Part shown: one piece after another, positions 1 to 7,372 of the stretch
Layout: the number at the start of each line of letters is the position of its first letter
Numbering within the stretch: the stretch's first letter is position 1
DNA from: CBDTTM01 sp965363355
GTDB lineage: Bacteria; Bacillota; Negativicutes; Selenomonadales; Selenomonadaceae
Assembly (NCBI GenBank): GCA_965363355.1
Contig: CBDTTM010000099.1
Coordinates: 1 to 9,054, forward strand
DNA: 9,054 nt
Direction of reading: 5' to 3'
Program-made: the position numbers and the translations under genes
The notes under the pieces: model-generated
The model's database searches: none
What the model was told of the DNA's origin: nothing
What the model saw: only the letters and a program-made list of their open reading frames with translations

Positions 1-595
1 TGCTTACCGCCAATACATAGCTTTCATCAACCAATGACCATTTTTTCAGAATGCTAGAATCCTCTTCAAATTCAGCAATATGCTCTGCACCATTATAAGT
101 AACCACAATCTTCTTTAACGGTATATTATAGTATTTGTTCAATTCTCTTTTAGAAAACTCTGACACAGTCAATATCGTATTTAAATTATAGCCTAATAAT
201 CTATACATAATATTATACCAAACTCGAAATGCATAGGAAAATGATTTGGGCATTGCTGATACTGCAGCGTCATGAATTGTAACCAACTGATTTTTTTTCA
301 ACAACGGAGCACAGCCACAAAAATTCATTAGGTATCCATCGCTAGCGAAAAAAGGTAATTCTATCTGTTCCCACAAATGGCCTTTGCATTTTCCTACAAA
401 TTTCATAGAAATATTTTTTAAAGTAACTTGATTTATTACATCTTGATTTCGCGAAATCAACAAAACATATTCATTTTTTTGCAATTTGGGCGTCTCCGCA
501 ATAAGCCTGTCCATAGCTTTTACAATTTCAAGAGCGTACCGCTGGACTCCCGTTATTTTTTGCGTCAAAAATCTTCCGTTGATGTATATTTTCAT
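1..595 (-). CDS. Glycosyltransferase family 4 (group 1), 3' end cut by window edge
   Basis: A minus-strand frame stays open from the ATG at 595-593 to the window edge (198 codons seen). It begins MKIYINGRFL followed by ITGVQRYALEI (residues 14-24), the N-terminal glycine-rich loop pattern of GT-B fold GT4 enzymes. IHDA lies at 107-110, VSEFSKREL at 144-152 and VTYNGAEH at 165-172; this series is typical of the acceptor domain of mannosyl/rhamnosyl-type GT4 proteins. The visible part stops at YVLAVS, just where the nucleotide-sugar-binding C-terminal domain begins, so the catalytic EX7E motif would lie outside the window. Such enzymes act at the cytoplasmic face on lipid-linked glycans; the sugar cannot be named. 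AGAGG at 604-608 lies 8 bases before the ATG and supports this start. The stop of the upstream GT4 gene is 11 bases away, so the two are surely cotranscribed. The DNA is very AT-rich (14 G+C in 60 at 181-240). Confidence 0.88.
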   Translation of the reverse strand, partial: MKIYINGRFLTQKITGVQRYALEIVKAMDRLIAETPKLQKNEYVLLISRNQDVINQVTLKNISMKFVGKCKGHLWEQIELPFFASDGYLMNFCGCAPLLKKNQLVTIHDAAVSAMPKSFSYAFRVWYNIMYRLLGYNLNTILTVSEFSKRELNKYYNIPLKKIVVTYNGAEHIAEFEEDSSILKKWSLVDESYVLAVS

Positions 596-606
596 GTCAT
601 GAACCT

Positions 607-1731
607 CTACTTATTTTGCTCGGAAATCTTTTTTTCAACATAGCTCGAGAAACATTCAACAAAATTTGGGGTACTAAATCGCTGTGCATTCTCATAGCAG
701 TTCAAAGGCGTATACACTGTATTGTTTTTTTCAAATGCATCGATTGCTATAATAATATTCTCTATTTTTTGCTGATTAAAGAACACTCCTGTTGGCTTCA
801 AACAATCTGTTCCCCTTATTGTTTCTAACGCACCGCCTTTCCCATAGGCAATAACAGGCGTTCCACAAGCCTGTGCTTCAACTGGCGTAATACCAAAATC
901 TTCTTCCGCTGCAAACACAAAAGCTTTTGCCTTCTGCATGTTTTCCTTTAATACCTCAAATGGCTGGTAACCCATAAGTTCAATATTAGATTTTGCTATT
1001 GCTTTTATTTTCGCAAATTCTGGACCATCACCAATTACAACAAGCTTTTTATCTGGCATTTCATTGAAAGCTTCTACTATCAGACGTACTTTTTTATAAG
1101 GAACCATACGAGAAGCTGTCAAATAAAAATCTTCTTTCTTCTCACATAATTCATAGGCACTGACATCAACGGGTGGATAAATCACCTCTGCCTGTCTGCC
1201 ATAAACTTTTTTAATCCGTTTAGCGATAAAGTTAGAATTTGCTATAAAATAATCTACACCATTCGCGGTCCGATAATCCCACATACGAATATAATGTAGA
1301 ATAAATTTGGCTATCCATCCCTTTATCCCTTTATTCAAACCAGACTCATTTAAATATTGATGCTGCAAGTCCCAGGCATAACGTATTGGCGAATGCACAT
1401 AAGAAATATGTAACTGGTTCGGCCCTGTCATAACCCCCTTTGCCACCGCATGCGAGCTTGAAATGACAAGATTATAACTTGTCACATCTAATTGTTCAAT
1501 AGCTAATGGCATCAATGGCAAATACGAGCGATATTTGCTCTTGGCTTTTGGCAAATTTTGAATAAAACTTGTATAGGTTCTCTTGTTCAAGATAAACCCA
1601 CGCTGATTTTCCGGTAAAAAATCTACTAAACAAAATAAATCTGCTTCCGGATATATTTTTAAAATTTGTTCTAATACTCGCTCTGCTCCGGCATAAACAA
1701 CTAGCCAATCACAAACAACAGCAACCTTCAT
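607..1731 (-). CDS. Glycosyltransferase family 4 (WbaZ-like, group 1)
   Basis: This 374-residue protein has the full length of a GT-B fold GT4 glycosyltransferase. The N-terminus KVAVVCDWL...AGAERVLEQI (2-23) carries the GAER loop seen in WbaZ-type O-antigen mannosyltransferases. YVHSPIRYAWD is at 111-121, and IANSNFIAKRI at 163-173 is the usual inter-domain element. In the donor domain, SRMVPYKKV (207-215) supplies the basic residues that contact the nucleotide-sugar phosphates, VVIGDGPE is at 231-238, and the EX7E pair is E277 and E285 within EEDFGITPVEAQACGTPVIAY. The likely role is adding a hexose, perhaps mannose from GDP-mannose, to an undecaprenyl-linked oligosaccharide; the sugar is a guess from family resemblance. 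The ATG follows the WbaP stop almost directly (TGATAAATG), and AAGGGAG inside the end of wbaP can serve as ribosome site, so translational coupling is likely. No signal peptide or membrane segment is seen. Confidence 0.92.
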   Translation of the reverse strand: MKVAVVCDWLVVYAGAERVLEQILKIYPEADLFCLVDFLPENQRGFILNKRTYTSFIQNLPKAKSKYRSYLPLMPLAIEQLDVTSYNLVISSSHAVAKGVMTGPNQLHISYVHSPIRYAWDLQHQYLNESGLNKGIKGWIAKFILHYIRMWDYRTANGVDYFIANSNFIAKRIKKVYGRQAEVIYPPVDVSAYELCEKKEDFYLTASRMVPYKKVRLIVEAFNEMPDKKLVVIGDGPEFAKIKAIAKSNIELMGYQPFEVLKENMQKAKAFVFAAEEDFGITPVEAQACGTPVIAYGKGGALETIRGTDCLKPTGVFFNQQKIENIIIAIDAFEKNNTVYTPLNCYENAQRFSTPNFVECFSSYVEKKISEQNK

Positions 1732-1734
1732 TTA

Positions 1735-3207
1735 TCAATACGCTCCCTTTTTCCCAAAAACAACATGTATTGTCTTAAACAACAATACAATGTCGTGCCA
1801 TAAGCTCCAGTTTCTTACATACCAAGAATCCAGCTCTAATCTACCATCAAATTTAATATCATTTCTACCACTCACTTGCCACAGCCCTGTGATGCCGGGA
1901 ACCGTCAAGCATATAACTGACATATATTCACCAATTTTTTCTTTTTCTCTTGGCAAGTATGGTCTCGGGCCAACCAGACTCATCGTCCCTGCTAATACAT
2001 TAAAAATTTGAGGCAATTCATCCAAGCTGTATTTGCGTATCCATTTTCCTATCTTAGTAACACGGGGGTCATACTCACGTAATTTGGCGAAATCTTTCCA
2101 CTCCGCAGCAGCTTCAGGATGATTGTCCAAATATTTTTCTAGAATTTCATCTGCATTCACATACATCGAACGAAATTTGTAACAACAAAAGTTCTTCCCG
2201 TTTCGCCCAATCCTGCTGGCATTATGAAACGCTGGCCCTTTCGAATCTATTTTTATCAATATAGCGATCATACAAACTACAGGAATGATGATTACAGACA
2301 TACATAGTGAAACAACAAGATCAAAAACTCTTTTTAGCATACGATTTGATCTTTTTTGTAAATTATTTTCCGTGCGTATCAACAACAATTTATCATTGAG
2401 ACTTCGCTCAAAACTGATATTGCCAATAGGTACGCCAAAGACATCTGGAACGAATGTCAAGTTTCGAACATAGGGCTGTATACGATAAAAAAGCTTTACC
2501 AAAGCATCTTTATCAAGGCCTGGCGTTGCGATGATTACGTCGCGGATCCGCATCCGCTCCAAGACCGCTTCAACTTCAGAAAATGCTCCTAAACAAGGAT
2601 AATCTTTTAACAATGGCCTATCTTTAACATCTTCAATAAAACCAATGATGCGGTATCCCAATAAATGCTGTGAGGAACATTCCGCGAGCAACTCTGCTGT
2701 CTTCCCTGCGCCGATCACGATAACAGGAATCTCCCAAAGTCCAAAAAAAAGAAGCAATTTTTTGGATAAAAATCTGCTGATGCATAAAAAAGCAAAACTC
2801 AAAATCCAAAAAAAGAAAATAAACAACCGAGAAACTGGATGAATCGCATTGAGCAAGTACGCGATAATAATTACCATGATAACAACATATGAGGACACAT
2901 TGAACATGATTCTTGCATACTCATAAAACATCATTCGTCGACGATACATGTTGCCATAAGCAAGAAAAAAAACATAAATCGCGGCTACGACAACATATAT
3001 ATATCCATTTCTAAAATTCATCAGAACAGAGATGCCATTTAAAGAACACATAATCTCATTTCGAAGAAATAATGCACTCCAAACAGCAGCACATACTGCA
3101 AAAAAATCAAAAACACCTAACAACAATGGGCTTATATAATAATCCAACCTTAAATAATGAAGTATATCCTTTTTATCATATTCTATCACTCCATTGTTAA
3201 CCCCCAT
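1735..3207 (-). CDS. wbaP: Undecaprenyl-phosphate sugar-1-phosphate transferase, WbaP family
   Basis: This 490-residue polyprenyl-phosphate hexose-1-phosphate transferase moves a sugar phosphate (galactose-1-P in the type enzyme) from a UDP-sugar to undecaprenyl phosphate, the first step of O-antigen or capsule units. Four hydrophobic helices lie near 27-48, 69-87, 105-123 and 126-144. A nucleotide-binding-like domain follows (VIVIGAGKTAELLAE, 162-176). The sugar-transferase domain starts with the re-entrant helix at 296-318 and includes KFRSM (344-348), the catalytic Asp-Glu pair D396-E397 in SLDELPQIFNVL, and MSLVGPRPYLPREKEK (409-424). The long inserted segment with NHPEAAAEW marks the WbaP group rather than short PglC forms. 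The stretch before RIGRNGK reads PAFHNAS, away from the commoner F-Y-G-H-x form. A galactose donor is inferred from family only. The first ATG is chosen, but no good ribosome site precedes it. It is the first gene after the candidate promoter at 3231-3260. Confidence 0.92.
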   Translation of the reverse strand: MGVNNGVIEYDKKDILHYLRLDYYISPLLLGVFDFFAVCAAVWSALFLRNEIMCSLNGISVLMNFRNGYIYVVVAAIYVFFLAYGNMYRRRMMFYEYARIMFNVSSYVVIMVIIIAYLLNAIHPVSRLFIFFFWILSFAFLCISRFLSKKLLLFFGLWEIPVIVIGAGKTAELLAECSSQHLLGYRIIGFIEDVKDRPLLKDYPCLGAFSEVEAVLERMRIRDVIIATPGLDKDALVKLFYRIQPYVRNLTFVPDVFGVPIGNISFERSLNDKLLLIRTENNLQKRSNRMLKRVFDLVVSLCMSVIIIPVVCMIAILIKIDSKGPAFHNASRIGRNGKNFCCYKFRSMYVNADEILEKYLDNHPEAAAEWKDFAKLREYDPRVTKIGKWIRKYSLDELPQIFNVLAGTMSLVGPRPYLPREKEKIGEYMSVICLTVPGITGLWQVSGRNDIKFDGRLELDSWYVRNWSLWHDIVLLFKTIHVVFGKKGAY

Positions 3208-3230
3208 ATTTAAATTTTATGTCCCCGCTT

Positions 3231-3260
3231 ATTATACTATTTTTATGCATCCCCATGCAA
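3231..3260 (-). promoter_or_regulatory. Candidate sigma-70-type promoter for wbaP and downstream glycosyltransferases
   Basis: On the minus strand TTGCAT (3255-3260) is followed after 18 bases by a perfect TATAAT (3231-3236). Transcription would begin near 3224-3225, leaving a leader of only about 17 bases before the wbaP ATG at 3207. It sits in the widest intergenic gap of the window (3208-3281). The -35 matches the consensus at three positions only. A near-palindrome (3241-3263) covers the -35 and spacer and may be an operator. Confidence 0.55.
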
Positions 3261-3263
3261 AAA
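3241..3263. repeat. Near-palindrome overlapping the wbaP promoter
   Basis: TTTT, a bulged A, TGCAT, a CCCC loop, ATGCA and AAAA read along the plus strand. The arms pair over 5 + 4 bases with one bulged base. It lies in the gap between the LtaS-like gene and wbaP and overlaps the candidate -35. There is no U-run directly after the stem on the minus strand, so it does not look like an efficient terminator of the upstream gene. Operator or weak attenuator are possible roles. Confidence 0.4.
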
Positions 3264-3281
3264 TATTTATTAAATGGCTGT

Positions 3282-5264
3282 CTATTGAACTTCATTCCCC
3301 TGCATCGTCCGCCACCAAGATATGGTTCGGAAACGGCAGAGTTCCTGCCAGGCTTTTTCTTGTTCAGCAGCGAGGTCAACACCTTCAGCTCCCGGCAAAA
3401 TTTCTTCATGCGGTTTGCCTATTTCGCCGATGGCTTTATCCGTCGTCCAAACATTGTGGTTGAATCCAGCATCGGATTTTTCAAACAAGCTGTTGGCGAG
3501 CGAATAATACGTAAAGCCCTTTGGTGCAATGAGTTCAAACAAGGTCGGCGCAATGTTGATCTGTCCACCGGCTCTGTTTTGCGGCAGCATGTTTTTCTCG
3601 ATGCCATTGCCGTAGATGACAAAAGGAATCGTATAACGCTCAAACAGCGTCGGCTGTGCATCTATATTCGTGCGATCCGCATGGTCGCCGGTAATCATGA
3701 ATAGACTCGAATCCGGATATTTATCATGTGTATAGTGGACAAAGTCACTGACCATCTTATCCATATACCAATAATGTCCGAGTCTTCGCATAAGATCTTG
3801 GTTGCCTTGCGCTTCTTCCGGCAAAGCATTTTTTACCGTTTCTTCATCAAAGCCTTCCTTGGCCAGATCGACGCTATACGGTGCGTGATTGGACACCGTC
3901 ATGATGACATGGACCGTTGGTTCATCTTCCTTGTCGACTTGTTCCTTGAGGGAATTGAACATATACTTATCATCTGCTCCCCAGACATTACCGCTTTCAA
4001 AGGGAAAGTCAGACGCACTATGAAACTCGTCAAAGCCTTGCGCCATGGCAAAGTCTTTGATGCGCTCCCAGGAGCTGAAGCCCGCATACCAGAAACACGT
4101 CTTATAACCAAGCTTCTTCATTTGCGGAGCAAAGGCTGTACTATAGACCTGACGATAGGATTCTTGCTGCTGGTTCGGATAGATATTGACATCGGAAAGT
4201 CCCGAAATGATTGCATTGATTGCCATCGGGGTAAAAGCGCCGTTTGGCATAAAGGCAGACAGTGTTGTCGCCTGATCGTCTTTCATGATGCCTCTAAGTC
4301 CATCGGCAATATGAAGGTCCGCATATTTATCAAGAGCCGGCCACTGGGCGTAGCTTTCCCCGATAATGATAAAGATATGTTTTGGCTTTGCAATCTTATT
4401 GCCTTTGGCTTCATGAACAAGATAAGAATCCACTTCGTTCGGATTTTGCGGAGCAGTATTTATTTCTTGGAGATATTCTTTGATTTTGGTCTTATCGACG
4501 CCTTCAGCGGTTCCATTTTCTATACGTTTTTTTATGCTCCAGCCACGATACACTGCCTGTACATCATCGAGGATCATTTCATTGAGGAAACTATCCCGGC
4601 TCATCGAAGCATTCTCCCAGTGAAGCGAGTGCGCATATACCAAGCTGCCGCCAAAGCGAACAAAAACTGCGAATGCTGCAAATAACAGCAAAAATACAAA
4701 ACGGCTCATATAACGAAGACCCATGTTACGCAAAGAAGGAAAGCTTACAGTACCCGTCCGAAGTACTTTCTTCAAGCCCCATACACAAAGCGCCGTCAGT
4801 ATTGCTACCACGAACAGACTCGAAAACAAATGATAATCTTCAACAATCATATGTAAGATTGCAGATTGGTCGTCTTTCAGAGCATTGAACATCATCTGGT
4901 TGAAGCTGGTATGGAATTCATTATAATAGGGAAAAGATGCCAAAAACAAAAGGTTGATGATGAAAAGATAGATTCCACCCCAAAATAAACGCATGCGATT
5001 CCCCCATGTAACCTTAAAGAGGATTCCCGGCAATGTCGCAAACAAAACAGCCAATACCATGACGATTCCAGCTGTCTTCATGCTGATTCTTGCCCCATAG
5101 TATAACGAGGTAAGAATATCCGATGCTCCGGTCGAATGCTCTATGTACTTTGACATGATACCAATCGACAGCACTCTTTGTATATTGAGCACCAACCAAA
5201 CAAATAAGAACACTTTAAAATCCTGTTGAATATTTTCAAAAAATAAATCCCATCTAGCTCTCAT
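3282..5264 (-). CDS. LTA-synthase-like membrane phosphoglycerol (sulfatase-superfamily) transferase
   Basis: This 660-residue protein has the plan of LtaS/OpgB-type enzymes: five N-terminal membrane helices (about 17-36, 64-84, 92-112, 146-165, 187-206), a linker, then an extracytoplasmic alkaline-phosphatase-superfamily domain. Candidate metal and catalytic residues are E303 in IIIGESYAQWP, the nucleophile T345 in NGAFTPMAIN, H460 in VSNHAPYS and D527-H528 in MITGDHADR. Their spacing is close to E255/T300/H416/D475-H476 of Staphylococcus aureus LtaS. Known relatives take phosphoglycerol from phosphatidylglycerol, or phosphoethanolamine, and place it on glycans or glycolipids outside the inner membrane. 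A serine/threonine-bound head group is used rather than a formylglycine, since no C/S-x-P-x-R sulfatase motif is seen. In this LPS-type locus it probably decorates a glycan rather than making true lipoteichoic acid (inference). AAGGAAG at 5274-5280, 9 bases before ATG, supports the start. It lies 31 bases after the VirK gene, likely in the same operon. Confidence 0.88.
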   Translation of the reverse strand: MRARWDLFFENIQQDFKVFLFVWLVLNIQRVLSIGIMSKYIEHSTGASDILTSLYYGARISMKTAGIVMVLAVLFATLPGILFKVTWGNRMRLFWGGIYLFIINLLFLASFPYYNEFHTSFNQMMFNALKDDQSAILHMIVEDYHLFSSLFVVAILTALCVWGLKKVLRTGTVSFPSLRNMGLRYMSRFVFLLLFAAFAVFVRFGGSLVYAHSLHWENASMSRDSFLNEMILDDVQAVYRGWSIKKRIENGTAEGVDKTKIKEYLQEINTAPQNPNEVDSYLVHEAKGNKIAKPKHIFIIIGESYAQWPALDKYADLHIADGLRGIMKDDQATTLSAFMPNGAFTPMAINAIISGLSDVNIYPNQQQESYRQVYSTAFAPQMKKLGYKTCFWYAGFSSWERIKDFAMAQGFDEFHSASDFPFESGNVWGADDKYMFNSLKEQVDKEDEPTVHVIMTVSNHAPYSVDLAKEGFDEETVKNALPEEAQGNQDLMRRLGHYWYMDKMVSDFVHYTHDKYPDSSLFMITGDHADRTNIDAQPTLFERYTIPFVIYGNGIEKNMLPQNRAGGQINIAPTLFELIAPKGFTYYSLANSLFEKSDAGFNHNVWTTDKAIGEIGKPHEEILPGAEGVDLAAEQEKAWQELCRFRTISWWRTMQGNEVQ

Positions 5265-5295
5265 GCAACGAAACTTCCTTCTTTACGGTTTTACC

Positions 5296-6204
5296 CTACA
5301 TTTTATCCGACATATGCAATGACATCACTGCATTGAGGTCTTCTTCCAGTTTGTCGAGTACAGCAAAACGCTTGCGATAAAGGTTGCGTTTATGCGTACT
5401 GATTTCTTCCATCGTTTTTCTTTTTTCTATGATTGGCAAGTTGAAAAAGCGACGATCCTTTGCCAGTTCGCCTTCTGCCTGCAGCCAAAAATCATCCAAA
5501 GATGTCTTGAGCTTACGATTGCTGCGGAACATATGGTTATTTGCTTGAAAACCATAGTTGGATACCGCACGGATCGTTTTGACGTTGAGGCGCTGTCCCA
5601 GCATACGGAGGGCATACAAGATGACGTTTTTCGGACGATAGCCAAAAAATGCCTTGGTCATTTCTTTATAGATATCACCTGCTCCTTGATAACCCTGCAA
5701 AGCCCCGATCAATATTTCAGTCTGCCCATCAGCCCCTTGGCTAAGCGAGAAATTGATATGGTATATGCCGACATTATTCCGCGTGAAATTCAAGGTCAAA
5801 AGCCCTTCACGAATTTCATTGACACGAAAAAGCAGGCTCACCGCATATTCTTCGTCTCTAAGGGTATCATGCCAAAGCTCAATGCCCTTTTCTTCAATAT
5901 AAAGTTTTTCTAATGCAGCTTCCGAGAAAAATGCTTCCATCGCCTCAAAATGCTTAGTAATGATGGCAAAGCGATCTGCGGTCGTCGCACCGCGATAAAG
6001 TACCTGGCGAAGCAACTGGATATAGATATCCGGTTGTTTTTCTATGATTTTTTTTCGCAGATCCGTTGCTGCAAAAAAATCTGCCAGCCCGTTGAATTCT
6101 TTTTTATTCCACCATGCTCTCAAAACAAATACCCAGACACGGCGATAGTTGATCCATCGCTTGCAATCAATCAACTGTTTTCCTAGCTCATATGAATTTA
6201 TCAT
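5296..6204 (-). CDS. VirK/YbjX family protein (DUF535)
   Basis: The 302-residue product matches the VirK/YbjX pattern along its length: IGALQG (166-171), TKAFFGYRPKNVILYALR (183-200), AVSN (213-216), DDFW (237-240), FFNLP (253-257) and the basic C-terminal KRNLYRKRFAVL (272-283). Family proteins in Shigella and Salmonella are linked to virulence and resistance to cationic peptides, but no biochemical reaction is established, so none is claimed. There is no signal peptide; the N-terminus has only a short aromatic patch (YRRVWVFVLRAWW, 20-32). An excellent ribosome site (AAGGAGAGG, 6213-6221) precedes the ATG by 8 bases. The gene lies between the sialyltransferase-like gene (64-base gap) and the LtaS-like gene (31-base gap), which ties it to envelope glycolipid synthesis or modification. 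An A8 run occurs in its coding strand at 6048-6055. Confidence 0.88.
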   Translation of the reverse strand: MINSYELGKQLIDCKRWINYRRVWVFVLRAWWNKKEFNGLADFFAATDLRKKIIEKQPDIYIQLLRQVLYRGATTADRFAIITKHFEAMEAFFSEAALEKLYIEEKGIELWHDTLRDEEYAVSLLFRVNEIREGLLTLNFTRNNVGIYHINFSLSQGADGQTEILIGALQGYQGAGDIYKEMTKAFFGYRPKNVILYALRMLGQRLNVKTIRAVSNYGFQANNHMFRSNRKLKTSLDDFWLQAEGELAKDRRFFNLPIIEKRKTMEEISTHKRNLYRKRFAVLDKLEEDLNAVMSLHMSDKM

Positions 6205-6212
6205 TATATCGT

Positions 6213-6221
6213 CCTCTCCTT
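6213..6221 (-). promoter_or_regulatory. Strong ribosome binding site of the VirK gene
   Basis: AAGGAGAGG on the minus strand lies 8 bases before the ATG at 6204. It is the strongest Shine-Dalgarno match in the window and fixes the start. Because the gap to the upstream gene is 64 bases, the VirK gene can be translated independently of it. Confidence 0.75.
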
Positions 6222-6268
6222 AGACACCTAGTCTTACATCCTTGCAAGTTCTATTTTATTAAGCTGTA

Positions 6269-7372
6269 TCATTTCATGCTTTTAACTGGCAATACTTGAA
6301 GCAACGCTTCTACTGATTTTGGAAAAAGCACCCCTGCGCCTTTCATAATATCAATATAGGCTTGATGCAGCGGCTCACGGTAAAAGCCTGCCAGACTGAT
6401 GACCGGCAGAACCCTCGGCGAAAATTTGCCGGCGGTGATCAAAGCTGTCGATTGATAGCTCATCACTGCTGCAATATGTTCTTCACTGGCAAATACAAGC
6501 TCCACCGGCTTCAAGGAAGTGTATAGCTTCATGTCTGGCAGTTCTTTCCGATAAAAATCAAGCTTGTATTGACTGTCATTGGGATGCGGCTTATATAAAA
6601 GCTGACAAGACTCATCGAGTCTGTCACAAATGCCTTTTAAAATCGCAAATTCCTCATCCAAAGTGATCTTTTTCTGTTCGACCAAAGGCTGGCTTAAATA
6701 TAAAATGCTTTTTTTCTCGATTTCTTTGGGCATAAGTCCGTTTTGTCCAAGCTCTGCCAATGCTTCAATAATCATTGCCTTGGATATTTCCTTTACATCG
6801 GGAGAAAAACGCTGCAAAAGCTCTGGATAATACATGAAGTCGCCCCTACCAGCTCTGCTGTCGCTAGCCGTCGATGTATTGATATACATCTTGCTATGGA
6901 TGCCACTGAGCCATTGGGCCACCTTGATCTTGAATTTATGAAACAACATATCCCCAAAAGAACGGCGGCGGTTTTCATTATAATAAGAATATAGTCCATC
7001 TTCATAACGATAAAATTCCTCTTTGCCCAAAGCTGATGCCAAAAGCTGATTCTGTACATCAATATCGCTGCCAAGAAAGACGTCATCTATCGCCAATTGG
7101 CCGATGGATGCTTTGATAGCATCCGTCTGTTCTTTATATGTCTTTTCTTTATGGCGGCTTGACCAGCAATTACCTAAAGGAAAGACTTGTTTATAACCGC
7201 TTTCTGTCGATGACATGTAACGAAGCACCGGATTGTCGGCCCAGCGTTCATAGCCATGAGGATGAATCAATGCCAAGTAATTCTCCTCTTGTTTAAAACG
7301 ACTATTCGCCAAAATAAATGAGGTAAGCAAATGAAATGGTGTATTGACGATAAAGAGATTTTTTTTAGTCAC
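6269..7372 (-). CDS. Sialyltransferase-type glycosyltransferase (GT52/polysialyltransferase-like)
   Basis: This 367-residue protein opens with LFIVNTPFHLLTSFILAN (6-23), like the first strand and helix of GT52 lipooligosaccharide sialyltransferases and the alpha-2,8-polysialyltransferase family. The three signature sites of bacterial sialyltransferases of this fold are present: EDG (124-126, in YRYEDGLYSYY), HP (263-264, in LLYKPHPND) and the serine/threonine site (S305-Y-Q-S308-T309). These bind CMP and act in catalysis in characterised members. Length and lack of membrane segments fit a cytoplasmic GT-B enzyme. The donor might be CMP-sialic acid or another CMP-linked ulosonic acid; no sialic acid synthesis gene is in the window, so specificity is unproven. 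Translation starts at GTG (7372-7370), overlapping the GT9 stop by 8 bases (GTGACTAA), with GAGGAG at 7383-7388 ten bases upstream. No ATG lies near the conserved start. An A8 run covers codons 3-5. Confidence 0.7.
   Translation of the reverse strand: MTKKNLFIVNTPFHLLTSFILANSRFKQEENYLALIHPHGYERWADNPVLRYMSSTESGYKQVFPLGNCWSSRHKEKTYKEQTDAIKASIGQLAIDDVFLGSDIDVQNQLLASALGKEEFYRYEDGLYSYYNENRRRSFGDMLFHKFKIKVAQWLSGIHSKMYINTSTASDSRAGRGDFMYYPELLQRFSPDVKEISKAMIIEALAELGQNGLMPKEIEKKSILYLSQPLVEQKKITLDEEFAILKGICDRLDESCQLLYKPHPNDSQYKLDFYRKELPDMKLYTSLKPVELVFASEEHIAAVMSYQSTALITAGKFSPRVLPVISLAGFYREPLHQAYIDIMKGAGVLFPKSVEALLQVLPVKSMK

Noticed and set aside
3219..3704. Plus-strand open frame of 161 codons crossing the wbaP upstream gap
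   Set aside because: It is mostly antisense to the LtaS-like gene, has no convincing domain, and its start overlaps the minus-strand promoter region.
3726..4685. A 319-codon open frame on the plus strand
   Set aside because: It lies wholly antisense to the LtaS-like gene, whose motifs are intact. The translated product is rich in His, Ile and Cys with no recognisable domain, as expected of a shadow frame.
3282..5264. True arylsulfatase identity for the sulfatase-superfamily gene
   Set aside because: No C/S-x-P-x-R modification motif is present; the Thr nucleophile, GES and GDH sites and five N-terminal helices fit the LtaS/OpgB type.
5392..5913. Plus-strand open frame of 173 codons
   Set aside because: Antisense shadow of the VirK/YbjX gene, which has full-length family motifs.
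6222..6248. Small symmetric elements: AGAC-N5-GTCT at 6222-6234 and the palindrome CTTGCAAG at 6241-6248
   Set aside because: Arms of four bases are too short to separate from chance, and no U-run or family pattern accompanies them.
6253..6258. TAAAAT -10-like hexamer (minus strand) upstream of the VirK gene
   Set aside because: No reasonable -35 is found 16-19 bases upstream; AT-rich sequence yields such hexamers by chance.
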